In this document: positions 49,401 through 56,655 of the stretch, in pieces
Position numbering within the stretch: the stretch's first letter is position 1
Layout: every line of letters starts with the position of its first letter
DNA from: JAAXHB01 sp965214945
GTDB taxonomy: Bacteria > Actinomycetota > Acidimicrobiia > Acidimicrobiales > Aldehydirespiratoraceae
Reading direction: 5' to 3'
DNA length: 64,000 nt
Assembly: GCA_965214945.1 (NCBI GenBank)
Contig: OZ244029.1
Location: forward strand, 3,038,001 to 3,102,000
Notes under the pieces: generated by a model
Told to the model about the DNA's origin: nothing
Databases searched by the model: none
Seen by the model: only the letters and a program-made list of their open reading frames with translations
Translations under genes and position numbers: made by a program

Positions 49401-49483
49401 TTCAGCTCGAACGCCACGTCAATCGTCGAGTCTGCGAGGCCCGCTTCAGCCGGGCCCGCGTCTGCGACCGGAGCCGCGGTCAT
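46427..49483 (-). CDS. Fused xanthine-dehydrogenase-type molybdopterin subunit with cysteine-free [2Fe-2S]-like N-terminus
   Basis: 1018 residues. Residues 20-172 align with the small Fe-S subunit (LNGQPVTVAAAPHHTLREVLRRLG, GSDSGETGAAAVLYDG, LHPVQAAFAAVGAFQSGYSAGAM, ENPDPSEAEIRDMLSGILDRETAY) but every cluster Cys is replaced: S58, T63, A66, D78, S117, S120, D152, E154. A flexible Gly/Asp/Ser linker (about 175-235) follows, then the a/b hammerhead (about 250-365) and Moco-binding region with IGGGFGAKQE, AYRGYGAPQAEF and the catalytic Glu in FGAKAVAEIPKDG. The fused arrangement with YqeB and XdhC neighbours resembles selenium-dependent Mo hydroxylases such as XdhD. Substrate unknown. Loss of the clusters should interrupt the usual Mo-to-FAD electron path. 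Confidence 0.85.
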   Translation of the reverse strand: MTAAPVADAGPAEAGLADSTIDVAFELNGQPVTVAAAPHHTLREVLRRLGMFSVRYGSDSGETGAAAVLYDGRLASADVILAASADGHAVTTVEALNVSPELHPVQAAFAAVGAFQSGYSAGAMVLGALALLAENPDPSEAEIRDMLSGILDRETAYIKPVEAVKRAAAVLRGDESEPFGPLVVEPLTDGFNPPADPADSASPGYGGSSGGRDPGADRTVAARDRLPQASNAVPRLVPSREVPDMAVVGKPEVKVDAVRLAKGNPAFTDDLEPRGMLYAKVLRSPYAHARITRIDDAAARALAGVRAVLHHANTPRVKYASGGQSWPNPHPYDQVSFDDKVRHVGDRVAAVAADTVEIAEQALRLIEVDYEPLPAVFDERLAMDPGVPVIHDEDDTEHICDASRNIVHQIAAARGDAEAAIAAAPHVFEQTFRVHQVQQCPIEPHISIAWLDPDERMVVRTATQVPFHTRRMLAPLIGMDVKDIRVIKPRIGGGFGAKQEMLIEDIVAHLAIATRRPVRLELDRPEEFWGSRTRHPQTLTFRTAIDHDGGLLAQDLYLVGNTGPYGTHGFTVQIVSGLRGLTSYNAASKRFACDVVYTNIPVPGAYRGYGAPQAEFALESHMEDIARALGFDPIEFRRRNWVKVGDELDIAPHLGERAVAEAELDEYPKVMSSGIEECVAQGRREIGWHRRGDGAWKQPSDRPHIRRGLGFAFCMHGTAIPFLDMGGCSIKLNDDGSFNMLIGATDLGTGADTVIGQIAAEVLGVRLEDIKVYSSDTDMTPFDTGAYASSTTYISGTAALRAAEAVRKRLKERAAMLLEMDEPCMIELRDRGAHAPDGRSVSLEEIALDSLHWQDQEQIMGTASHVSPDCPPPFAAQFAEVEVDVDTGQVTVVKLVMAVDCGVAINPVTASGQVEGGMIQALGYAHCEEIVLDDEGRMVNDSFGPYKIYRADEMPETVVYLVQTMEDSGPFGAKAVAEIPKDGVAPAVRNAILDATGAALNDLPFTPERVWRALQSRR

Positions 49484-49502
49484 TGGGCCGGTCTCTCAGC
49501 GG

Positions 49503-49563
49503 CGCGGGCTGCGAGCGTGGCGGTCATCGGCTCAGCTTGTCGATGACGCGGGCTGCGAGCGTG
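49503..49563. repeat. 17-nt repeat at the FAD-subunit 3' end
   Basis: CGCGGGCTGCGAGCGTG occurs at 49503-49519 (spacer, beyond the stop) and 49547-49563 (inside the last 14 codons of the FAD subunit), 44 nt apart, identical. Confidence 0.75.
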
Positions 49564-50258
49564 CGGGCGAGGTGCAAGCGGTATTCGGTGCTTCCCCGAA
49601 AGTCCCCTTCCGGGTGAAGATCGCGTGTGGGGTCGTCGGCGTCGACCAGCACCGGATGGCCGGCCACGCCGCTGAGCGCCAGCGTCATCGAGCCGTCGAC
49701 CACCCGGCCGTACGCGGCGACGATGGGAGCGTCGGCTGGCGTGCGCCCCGTGGCTGCCACAGCGGCTGTCCCTCTGATATCAACGGTCACTGCTGTGATC
49801 AGCGTCCCGGCCGGCAGCCCGGCGCGTAGCAGCTCGGCCAGACTCACTTTGCCTCCTCCCTCAAGGTCGGCCAGGCTCACCCGGCCGTCGTGGGCTAACA
49901 GTGCCGCCAGCAGCAGGCTCTCCGACCCGCCGCAGGCCACTAGCCCGCCCACGGTGGCCAGCGTCCGCAGCGCGGACGGCATCTCGGCCCGAGCCAACTT
50001 CCGTAGCTGGGCTGGCAGCAGTTCGCAGCGCCACGCCGCGTCGAGGGTGGCTGTGGCCCCGAGCGTGACCCGCCCGGAGTAGGCGGCTTCGATGCCGTCC
50101 AACCCCAATGCCTGGAGATCGACGGCTTCGAGGCTAGAGGGCACACGGTTGGCGTTGAGCACAGTGCCGCCGGCCAGCGGCACCCGTTCAGGTGACTGCA
50201 GCAGCTCCAACGCCTCCGTCAACGACCTGGGGCGATGATAGCCGGCCACCAAAGGCAT
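49524..50258 (-). CDS. FAD-binding subunit of molybdenum hydroxylase (CoxM-like)
   Basis: 244 residues from ATG at 50258; a TTG three codons upstream is less likely. PLVAGYHRPRSLTEALELL, VPLAGGTVLNANRV (about 30-43, the AGGT FAD loop) and SALRTLATVGGLVACGGSESLLLAALLAHDGRV (TxGG loop) are the FAD_binding_5 pattern, followed by a CO_deh_flav_C-like end. It is somewhat shorter than usual (about 290). It would normally take electrons from the Fe-S clusters, which appear to be missing in its partner. Confidence 0.85.
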   Translation of the reverse strand: MPLVAGYHRPRSLTEALELLQSPERVPLAGGTVLNANRVPSSLEAVDLQALGLDGIEAAYSGRVTLGATATLDAAWRCELLPAQLRKLARAEMPSALRTLATVGGLVACGGSESLLLAALLAHDGRVSLADLEGGGKVSLAELLRAGLPAGTLITAVTVDIRGTAAVAATGRTPADAPIVAAYGRVVDGSMTLALSGVAGHPVLVDADDPTRDLHPEGDFRGSTEYRLHLARTLAARVIDKLSR

Positions 50259-50339
50259 GGCTGCCAACGATAGCCGCGTCGGTTGCCGGAGCCCTAGCGC
50301 GCCCGAGGCGGTCTTCGGCTTCCGTGTCGCCGGTCGAGA

Positions 50340-51641
50340 TCACCTCGGGATGAGCCGGTCGGGCAGATGCTCTCTATGGGCATGGGCCATGTCGGCGTAC
50401 ATTGCCTCAGCCACGCTGATCGAGCGCACGAGCGGGTGTGATGCCAATGCCTGAACCGCCTCCCGGAAGGTGCCGCTCCAAGCGGCGTCGGCAGCGGCTT
50501 GCTGGTAGTAGGCGAGCGACTCGACCAGCCCGCGGACATGCGTGGGAAGATCCGGCATCGGCAGTGGGCGGACGCCGCTCGCATCGCAGCGACCTAGTGT
50601 CTCCACCACCAGCGAATCGGGGAAGCCGTTCATAGAGCCTTCATTGGCGACGTTGACGGTCATCACTTCGTTGCGATTGTTGAACACCGCGTCCATGCAG
50701 TCCAGCGCCAGCTCCAGCTCGTGAATGCCCCCACGCGATCGCGTCGGATCGAGCTGCGGGTCATCTTGTTGCGCCTGCTCCTCGTAATGGGCCCAGTACA
50801 TCGGAATCTCCGCCAGTATGTCTTCGGCTCTGGTGGTGGGCTTGGCTCGGTATTCTTCGAGTATCTCCTGCTCGAAATAATAGTACTGAAAGTACCCGCT
50901 TGGAACGGAGTCCATTGTCGCAGCCAGATGGAGCATACGTCGGATCTGCCCTGCAAATTGCGGGAGGTCAGCACGATTATCCCAAGCATCGCGCAACAGT
51001 GGAAGCAGCGGCCTTCCGTCGTATTCGTGGTGAACTGACCACGACCCGTGGTTTAAGCCCGCGCTGGCTACATCGAGCTTGTCGGGGTCGAGCCCCAACG
51101 CCTCTGCGAGCATTCTAGGGTAGACGATCGGCCCCTCACATAACGACACGATTGTCGTGTCGGCGTTGTCAGACACAGCTTGCGAGACGATGTTAACCGG
51201 ATTCGTGTAGTTGAACACAGCTGCCTCGGGACAGACATCGTCCATATCTGCGAGAATCTCCTGCATAGCTGCGATCGATCTGAGAGCCATAAGAAACCCA
51301 CCTGGGCCTTGTGTCTCCTGTCCGATGACACCATATGAAAGCGGGATGCGCTCATCGAGAACCCGTGCTTCGAACCCGCCCGGGCGATAGCTCGTCAGAA
51401 CAGCGTCACAGCTGTCAAGCCCTGCTCTGCGGTCTGTGGTGGCGTCAACAGCGATGTCAAGTCCTCTCGCTGACATCAGACGCCTCGCCATTTCCTGCAC
51501 CAGCCCCAAGCGGCTTCCATCCAGATCAATGAGGACTATTTCCGACCCGTCAAAGTTTTCACCTTGATGAGCAAAGCTTGCCATCGTTCCGGCAGCGCGT
51601 GTTGAGCCTCCACCCAAGTAAGCGAGTTTGATGCGTGCCAT
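50340..51641 (-). CDS. Glycoside hydrolase family 4 (NAD-dependent alpha-glycosidase-like)
   Basis: 433 residues. Rossmann start IKLAYLGGGSTRAAGTM (about 4-20), FNYTNPVNIVSQAV (NP motif, about 143-156), CEGPIVYPRMLAEALGL and GLNHGSWSVHHEYDG, which hold the metal-binding Cys and His of GH4 (LplD/alpha-galactosidase or 6-phospho-glycosidase branch). These enzymes oxidise C3 via NAD+ and need Mn2+. Strong AGGAGG site before the ATG. Divergent from the BadF-type kinase. Codon use is less GC-rich than the housekeeping genes. Spacer 50268-50339 shows no gene. Confidence 0.85.
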   Translation of the reverse strand: MARIKLAYLGGGSTRAAGTMASFAHQGENFDGSEIVLIDLDGSRLGLVQEMARRLMSARGLDIAVDATTDRRAGLDSCDAVLTSYRPGGFEARVLDERIPLSYGVIGQETQGPGGFLMALRSIAAMQEILADMDDVCPEAAVFNYTNPVNIVSQAVSDNADTTIVSLCEGPIVYPRMLAEALGLDPDKLDVASAGLNHGSWSVHHEYDGRPLLPLLRDAWDNRADLPQFAGQIRRMLHLAATMDSVPSGYFQYYYFEQEILEEYRAKPTTRAEDILAEIPMYWAHYEEQAQQDDPQLDPTRSRGGIHELELALDCMDAVFNNRNEVMTVNVANEGSMNGFPDSLVVETLGRCDASGVRPLPMPDLPTHVRGLVESLAYYQQAAADAAWSGTFREAVQALASHPLVRSISVAEAMYADMAHAHREHLPDRLIPR

Positions 51642-51701
51642 CTCATGCCTCCTATGGATCTATGTGATAAACAATGAACATGACCTGATCGTCACCGTGG
51701 T

Positions 51702-51723
51702 CTACAATATGCTTGCATTGTAG
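51702..51723. promoter_or_regulatory. Palindromic operator in the GH4/kinase divergent promoter
   Basis: CTACAAT-N8-ATTGTAG: perfect 7-bp arms, inside the AT-rich 162-nt region (51642-51803) between two divergent sugar genes. It probably binds a dimeric regulator controlling both. The nearby CTGGTATT (51755 on) resembles a half of the palindrome at 58098-58112. Confidence 0.5.
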
Positions 51724-51803
51724 TATCCTGGCAGCGGCATCCTACAGCGATATTCTGGTATTCTGCAGCAGATGTCTGAGCTAGTTCGGGGCGGTGAACC
51801 GCA

Positions 51804-52781
51804 GTGGGTGGCGTTTCTTGCGTCATAGGTGTTGACGGCGGCAACACGAAGACGATTGCGGCGGTGGTCGAGCAGACCGGCCGGGTCATCGGCGTGGGCC
51901 ATGGCCGGTGCACGGACATCTATGGCAGCTCCTCGCCCGAGTCAGCATGCGCGGAGTTGGATCGAACTATCCGGCAAGCGTTAGAGCAGTCGGGTTGTCG
52001 TAGCGGCGACCTTTCAGCAGGCATGTTCAGCCTAGCGGGTGCGGATTGGCCTGAGGACTACGAGTACCTTCGGAGCCACCTGATAAGGAGCTTCTCGTTT
52101 GGGTTTGCCCCCGTCGTGGTAAACGACTCGATCGGCGGACTCAGGTTGGGCGGGCCTCATTGGGAGGGCATCGCCATACTCTGTGGCACCGGCAACGCTG
52201 TAGGAGCCCGCCGACGAGACGGCGCCTACTTCCACCTCGGCTTCTGGCCCGACACGGTCGGAGCGGTCTCACTGAGCGAGTCAGCGTTGGACGCTGTCTA
52301 CAGGGATCATCTGGGGCTCGGCCCTTCGACGTCGCTCACGGCTCGGACGCTTGCCCTGTTCGAAGCTGACGACCCGGTCGATCTGCTTCACCGGTTCACT
52401 CGACGGGGCGGCCTGGGGCGTTCGGAGCTGGTGCGGATGAGCCCGGTTTTGCTTGACGAGGCCGACAGCGGTGACAGCGTCGCTTCAGGTATCGTCAGCA
52501 AGGCCGGTCGGGCGCTGGGCGGACAGGGTCGAATATCGGCGCAAAGAATAGACTTAGATCCGCGTGCCGCGACCGTGGTGATGGCCGGAGGCCTGTTCCA
52601 GCACCCCACGAAGGCCTTGGAGAACGCGGTCATGGCCGAACTCCCCGGCGCCACCGCATCGAGAACCTCTAAGCCGCCGGTACTGGGTGCTGTGATGGCA
52701 GCTATGGACATGATTGGGCACTCCTGCGACCTGGAGGCATTGCATCGCTCACTCGCAGCTTTCGAGGCCTCGCTGACCTGA
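51804..52781 (+). CDS. BadF/BadG-type ATPase, N-acetylglucosamine-kinase-like
   Basis: 325 residues. ASKHA fold: VIGVDGGNTKTIAAVVEQTG (phosphate-1, about 7-26), VVVNDSIGGLRLG (phosphate-linked Asp, about 103-115), GIAILCGTGNAVGARRRDG (phosphate-2), and VVMAGGLFQHPTKALENAV (adenosine motif). The branch includes GlcNAc and glucosamine kinases. GTG start. It probably phosphorylates the sugar released by the divergent GH4 enzyme or imported by the ABC system. A hairpin follows its stop. Confidence 0.8.
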   Translation: MGGVSCVIGVDGGNTKTIAAVVEQTGRVIGVGHGRCTDIYGSSSPESACAELDRTIRQALEQSGCRSGDLSAGMFSLAGADWPEDYEYLRSHLIRSFSFGFAPVVVNDSIGGLRLGGPHWEGIAILCGTGNAVGARRRDGAYFHLGFWPDTVGAVSLSESALDAVYRDHLGLGPSTSLTARTLALFEADDPVDLLHRFTRRGGLGRSELVRMSPVLLDEADSGDSVASGIVSKAGRALGGQGRISAQRIDLDPRAATVVMAGGLFQHPTKALENAVMAELPGATASRTSKPPVLGAVMAAMDMIGHSCDLEALHRSLAAFEASLT

Positions 52782-52807
52782 TGAGGCCTTGTTGTCGAGG
52801 CCTCATC
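52780..52807. terminator. Hairpin terminator after the BadF-type kinase
   Basis: GATGAGGCCT, loop TGTTGTCG, AGGCCTCATC: perfect 10-bp stem starting within the kinase stop codon. It lies between convergent genes and could stop transcription from either side. No T-tract. Confidence 0.6.
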
Positions 52808-52815
52808 GGCAGAGT

Positions 52816-52860
52816 TCGGTCTCCTAGTCGCGGCAGACGAACTCCGTCTTCTAATCGCGG
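52816..52860. repeat. Short repeat copying the Gfo/Idh 3' end
   Basis: 52816-52833 and 52843-52860 match at 15 of 18 positions, 27 nt apart; the right copy holds the Gfo/Idh stop (CTA at 52851-52853) and the left copy has CTA in the same context. Confidence 0.6.
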
Positions 52861-53990
52861 TGACGGCGGATCCGGTAGTCGTGGTCGAGGTTGCCGCTGC
52901 GCTGGACGTAGATGGAGTCGGAGTCGTAGGGCAGCGGATCGATCGTGCTTGAGATCGTCTGAGCCTCGCCGGTCGCGGCCGCGACATCAGCCTTTGTCAT
53001 TATCTCCAGGCAGTGGTAGGCGTGTTCGGGCCGGATCAGCAGATCAGCTCCGTCGATGAGGCAGTCGACTAGATGCCGCAAGCCGTCTGTCCAGGGCCAA
53101 GCGGAGTCTGCCTCGGCATAGATCGTCCAGCCTGCTCTGTCCGTGCGTGACATCTCATACCCCTGCGGAGCCCAGTCATCGCCCAGAAGCTGCGCCACGC
53201 CGCCTGCGCCGTAGAGCTCGAGCGCAGGAGACCGGTAATCCTGGATGGTGAAGCCGGTCGTGACCACTGCCAGCCTGCCCTCGCCGAAGTCGAGGAGAAT
53301 GTGGTAGTTGTCACAGTTCCTGACTTTGATGACCTCGCCGTCAACCACGCGCTCATCAATGGCTGTTCCGGCGAATGCGGTGACCCGTTCGGCGCTTCCC
53401 ATCAGGCCCGTCAGTGACGTGATGTTATAGACGCCGAGATCAAAGAGGGGCCCGCCTCCGGTCTCGTAGTACCACCGCCCCCAGGTCGGTCCAGACCAGC
53501 CGTATCGAGCCCGCGCCGTCAGGATTCTGCCAATTTCCCGTCTGTGGACAACCCGCTTCCATAGGGCTTGATAGGTGGGACTGAGAACGACATGGGGGGC
53601 GCACACTAGCAACGGCCATCCGGAAGCCGCTATAGAGACTAGTTCGGCGGCCTCGGCGAGGTTGACCGACATCGGCTTCTCGACCAGCACGTGCTTGCCG
53701 GCTTCGAGCGCCGCTGCGGCGATCTCGCTGTGGCTCGGCATCGCTGTCAGCACCAAGACGGCATCGACATCGCCGCGTTCGACAACGTCGCGATAGTCGG
53801 TCGAGAAGGGGGCCTCTTGATGGAGAAACTGGCGGATTCTGCCCTCCCGGGCCGCTACGACGTCGCACGTCGCAGCCAGCTCGACCCGCTGCTGATATCT
53901 CAGCTCGCGGATCAGGGCTGCATATGGCTCGAAAACGCTTCCCAGGCCGATGACGCCCAGGCGCACCTTGGTGAGCAGTTCCTGTCTCAC
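52851..53990 (-). CDS. Gfo/Idh/MocA family oxidoreductase
   Basis: 379 residues. RLGVIGLGSVFEPYAALIREL (dinucleotide fold, about 10-30), VLVLTAMPSHSEIAAAALEAGKHVLVEKPMSVNLAEAAELV (EKP motif, about 97) and a C-terminal GFO_IDH_MocA_C domain with GGGPLFDLGVYNITSLTGLMG. NAD(P)-dependent oxidation or epimerisation of a sugar or inositol-like ring is expected. GTG start. It is 13 nt from the NagB-like gene and is co-directional with the ABC importer. Confidence 0.88.
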   Translation of the reverse strand: MRQELLTKVRLGVIGLGSVFEPYAALIRELRYQQRVELAATCDVVAAREGRIRQFLHQEAPFSTDYRDVVERGDVDAVLVLTAMPSHSEIAAAALEAGKHVLVEKPMSVNLAEAAELVSIAASGWPLLVCAPHVVLSPTYQALWKRVVHRREIGRILTARARYGWSGPTWGRWYYETGGGPLFDLGVYNITSLTGLMGSAERVTAFAGTAIDERVVDGEVIKVRNCDNYHILLDFGEGRLAVVTTGFTIQDYRSPALELYGAGGVAQLLGDDWAPQGYEMSRTDRAGWTIYAEADSAWPWTDGLRHLVDCLIDGADLLIRPEHAYHCLEIMTKADVAAATGEAQTISSTIDPLPYDSDSIYVQRSGNLDHDYRIRRHRD

Positions 53991-54003
53991 GGCATCGGCG
54001 AAC

Positions 54004-54852
54004 TCACCGCAACGCCGCGTTCACAGCGTCGCGTTCGCTGGCATGGGGGCCGCGCCTGCCGGCGTCGGGGCTCGCGAGCTTGTCAGTCCAGATCAGGGCG
54101 CTAGGGCATTCGTGGACGAAGGTGGCTGGCCATGCCGGGTCATATCGCGACGAGGCTTCGAGCCGTCGGGCTGACTCAGCTTTGTCGGGGCCGTGCAACA
54201 CCATCAGCACCAACCGCGAGTTATGGCGTATGGTTCCCAGCCCGACCGAAACACCCTGGGTGGGAACCTCCTCCAGCGAGGAGAACTCGGGAAAGGTGAG
54301 CATGTTGTCCGCACGCGTTGACAGTGCCAGCTCGACGACTGTTGTCACGCCGTCGAGTTCAGCCCCCGGGCCGCAGAATGCGACATGGCCGTCGGAGGAC
54401 CCGCTGGCGACGATGAACAGATCAACACCTCCTGCGGCGCGGATGCGCTCGTCATAGCTGGACGGATCGGCTGCATCGGGGAACCAGACTGATTCCGGAG
54501 GTATTCTCATGGATACTGGCAGTCTCGGATTGATCACGCCGCAGATGTGGCGCTCAGCGAAGCGCCGACACGAATAATGGGCGCTGGCGCACACGGGGGT
54601 CGGAGTTGCGGCGGCGGAGTCCAGATAGTCGTCCATCATGACGATCACCAGGCGGGAGCAGTCGATCTTGTCAGTAGCGCATCGTTTGCCCAGCTCGTTG
54701 TAGATCGGCTTGGGCGTGCGCCCGCCGGGACAGCCCAACAAATAGGGCCGTTCCGATGAACTGCGCTGAGCGATTCCAGCGGCGATGATTTCAGCAGCAG
54801 CAGATCCGAGTTCGCTAGCAGATTCGAAGCTCCGGCTGACGACCGTACTCAT
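54004..54852 (-). CDS. NagB-like sugar-phosphate isomerase/deaminase with altered active site
   Basis: 282 residues. PYLLGCPGGRTPKPIYNEL (about 36-54), LVIVMMDDYLD (about 68-78) and LFIVASGSSDGHVAFCGPG (about 145-163) are the NagB/6-phosphogluconolactonase fold. The catalytic Asp (D74/D75 region), D154 and H156 of glucosamine-6-phosphate deaminase are kept, but the position of its Glu148 is Gly161 and the preceding Asn is Cys160. A changed substrate or reaction is therefore possible. ATG at 54852; follows the permease gene by 10 nt. Confidence 0.72.
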   Translation of the reverse strand: MSTVVSRSFESASELGSAAAEIIAAGIAQRSSSERPYLLGCPGGRTPKPIYNELGKRCATDKIDCSRLVIVMMDDYLDSAAATPTPVCASAHYSCRRFAERHICGVINPRLPVSMRIPPESVWFPDAADPSSYDERIRAAGGVDLFIVASGSSDGHVAFCGPGAELDGVTTVVELALSTRADNMLTFPEFSSLEEVPTQGVSVGLGTIRHNSRLVLMVLHGPDKAESARRLEASSRYDPAWPATFVHECPSALIWTDKLASPDAGRRGPHASERDAVNAALR

Positions 54853-54862
54853 CTCTTTTGCT

Positions 54863-55693
54863 TCACCCTTTTTCGGATCCGGTGGAAATACCGCGGATGA
54901 ACCGGCGTTGGAGAATCACGTACATGATAAGCACTGGAATAGCCACAATAAGTGCGGCGGCAGCTATGGTTGAAGGGTCGCCTCCCCGCCTCTGGCCCGC
55001 GAAGAACGATAAGGCCAGTGGCGCAGTCTGGGCGGATTCGTTCTGAGGAATTAGGACGAGAGCCAGCAAGAAGTCATTCCATGCAAAGAGAAACAACAGG
55101 GCCGCAAGTGATAGCATGGCAGACTTCGCAACAGGGAGCAGAACTCGATAGAGTATGTCCCAACTGTTAGCACCGTCTATCTTGGCAGCTTCAACCGTTG
55201 AACCCATGAAAGACTCAAATGTAGCGCGCATCCAGAACGTACCAAACGAAACACTGAATCCGATCTGCGGGAGAATAGCAGCCCATCTGGTGTCCACAAT
55301 TCCCAAGTCCTGGAAGCCAAAGAACAGTGGGATGATCAGCGCTTCATAAGGCAGCATCAGGCCTGCGAGAAGCATCACGAATAGTGTATTCTTGAATGGG
55401 AATCGCATTGTAGCGAAGGCGTATCCTGCCAATACCGAGAGAGCAACACTCACCGTGACAACCGTCACAGCTATTATCGCGCTTGACTTGAGTGCCTGAC
55501 CAAATGCGCCTCTTTCCCAGGCAGTATAAAAGTTCTCAAGAGTCAGCGATTCAGGGATCGTAAATCCGCTTATGCGCTTGCCCGGCTCATTCAGTGCCAA
55601 GAGAACGATTGAAATCAGCGGGTAGATGGCGATGACACTGGCGACCATGAGCATCAGGTGAATGCCACGCTTCTCAACTCGACTCTCAATCAA
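54863..55693 (-). CDS. Carbohydrate ABC transporter permease (MalG type, CUT1)
   Basis: 276 residues, six hydrophobic segments (first at about 10-32). The EAA loop is EAAKIDGANSWDILYRVLLPVAKSAM (about 175-200). Partner of the MalF-type permease, with which it overlaps by 4 bp. Visibly richer in A/T at third codon positions than core genes. No ATPase subunit lies in the cluster, so a shared MsiK-like ATPase is presumably used. Confidence 0.92.
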   Translation of the reverse strand: MIESRVEKRGIHLMLMVASVIAIYPLISIVLLALNEPGKRISGFTIPESLTLENFYTAWERGAFGQALKSSAIIAVTVVTVSVALSVLAGYAFATMRFPFKNTLFVMLLAGLMLPYEALIIPLFFGFQDLGIVDTRWAAILPQIGFSVSFGTFWMRATFESFMGSTVEAAKIDGANSWDILYRVLLPVAKSAMLSLAALLFLFAWNDFLLALVLIPQNESAQTAPLALSFFAGQRRGGDPSTIAAAALIVAIPVLIMYVILQRRFIRGISTGSEKG

Positions 55694-56655
55694 CTCTTGA
55701 CTTCTCCTCTTCGTCTATACCAGAGCACGGTCATGTTGATAATTAGCATCTCTAACATCAGAACAATGCCTATAGCTGCACCGAGTCCGACCATTCGCGT
55801 CTGAAAAACAGAACGATAAATGAACAATGACGGAACTTCGGTGGTAGTTCCCGGACCGCCTCGTGTGGTCACGAACACTACATCGAAGTTCCGCAAGGCG
55901 GCTGTTATAGTGAGCACCAACGCGATTGTGATCTCTCGGCGAAGCGACGGAAGGGTCACGGCGAAGAACTCACGGACTATTCCAGCGCCGTCTATGCGGG
56001 CAGCTTCGTATTGTTCAGTTGGTATCCTCTGAACACCGGCCATGAACAAGACGAATACGAGCCCGAAGGTCACCCATGTCCCCACTAAGCCGAGGGCAGG
56101 AAGCGCGAAATTGAAGTCACCTAGCCAGGCCCGGCTGACACTGTCCAAGCCGATGAGGTCCAATCCCTTGTTGAGCGGGCCGTCGGGTGCGTAGATCCAC
56201 CGCCAGGCAACGGCGACGACCGTCAGTGGCAGGATCGTAGGTGTGAACAGGATTGCTCGGTAGACGGCCTGGCCGCGGATCCGGGCCCGAACCATGAGCC
56301 CTACCACTGCGAGAGCGATTGATATGGGCAGCATCGCGTAGAATATGATCAGAACCAGCGAATGCTGGAGCGCTTCGCGTATTTTCGGATCTGTGAAGAC
56401 CGACAAGTAGTTCTCGAAGCCGATGAACCGGCGATCGGTTATGCCGTTCCATTCATAGAAAGATAGGAACGCTGCTTGCCCTAGCGGAACGACGGCGAAT
56501 GCTGCGAAGAACGCGAACGCCGGTAGCAGGTACAGAAATGCAATCGGCTGTGAGCCGCCGACAACGCGCCGGCCCCGGCTGCGGGAGCGGCGCGCTGTCG
56601 GCGGTACTGGCGAGCCCTTACTCGGCAAAGAAGGCTTCCCAATCGGCTTGGACAT
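55690..56655 (-). CDS. Carbohydrate ABC transporter permease (MalF type, CUT1)
   Basis: 321 residues from ATG at 56655 (MSKPIGKPSLPSKG), overlapping the 3' end of the binding-protein gene by 38 bp. A basic N-terminus (to about 30) precedes six TM segments. EAA loop: QYEAARIDGAGIVREFFAVTLPSLRREI. The frame is open upstream to 56829 only as a shadow. It forms the channel with the MalG-type permease. Confidence 0.9.
   Translation of the reverse strand: MSKPIGKPSLPSKGSPVPPTARRSRSRGRRVVGGSQPIAFLYLLPAFAFFAAFAVVPLGQAAFLSFYEWNGITDRRFIGFENYLSVFTDPKIREALQHSLVLIIFYAMLPISIALAVVGLMVRARIRGQAVYRAILFTPTILPLTVVAVAWRWIYAPDGPLNKGLDLIGLDSVSRAWLGDFNFALPALGLVGTWVTFGLVFVLFMAGVQRIPTEQYEAARIDGAGIVREFFAVTLPSLRREITIALVLTITAALRNFDVVFVTTRGGPGTTTEVPSLFIYRSVFQTRMVGLGAAIGIVLMLEMLIINMTVLWYRRRGEVKS

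Noticed and set aside
46427..49483. Selenocysteine-containing protein suggested by YqeB neighbour
   Set aside because: The frame has no internal TGA, and YqeB-associated selenium is thought to be a labile cofactor, not selenocysteine. Selenium dependence itself stays unproven.
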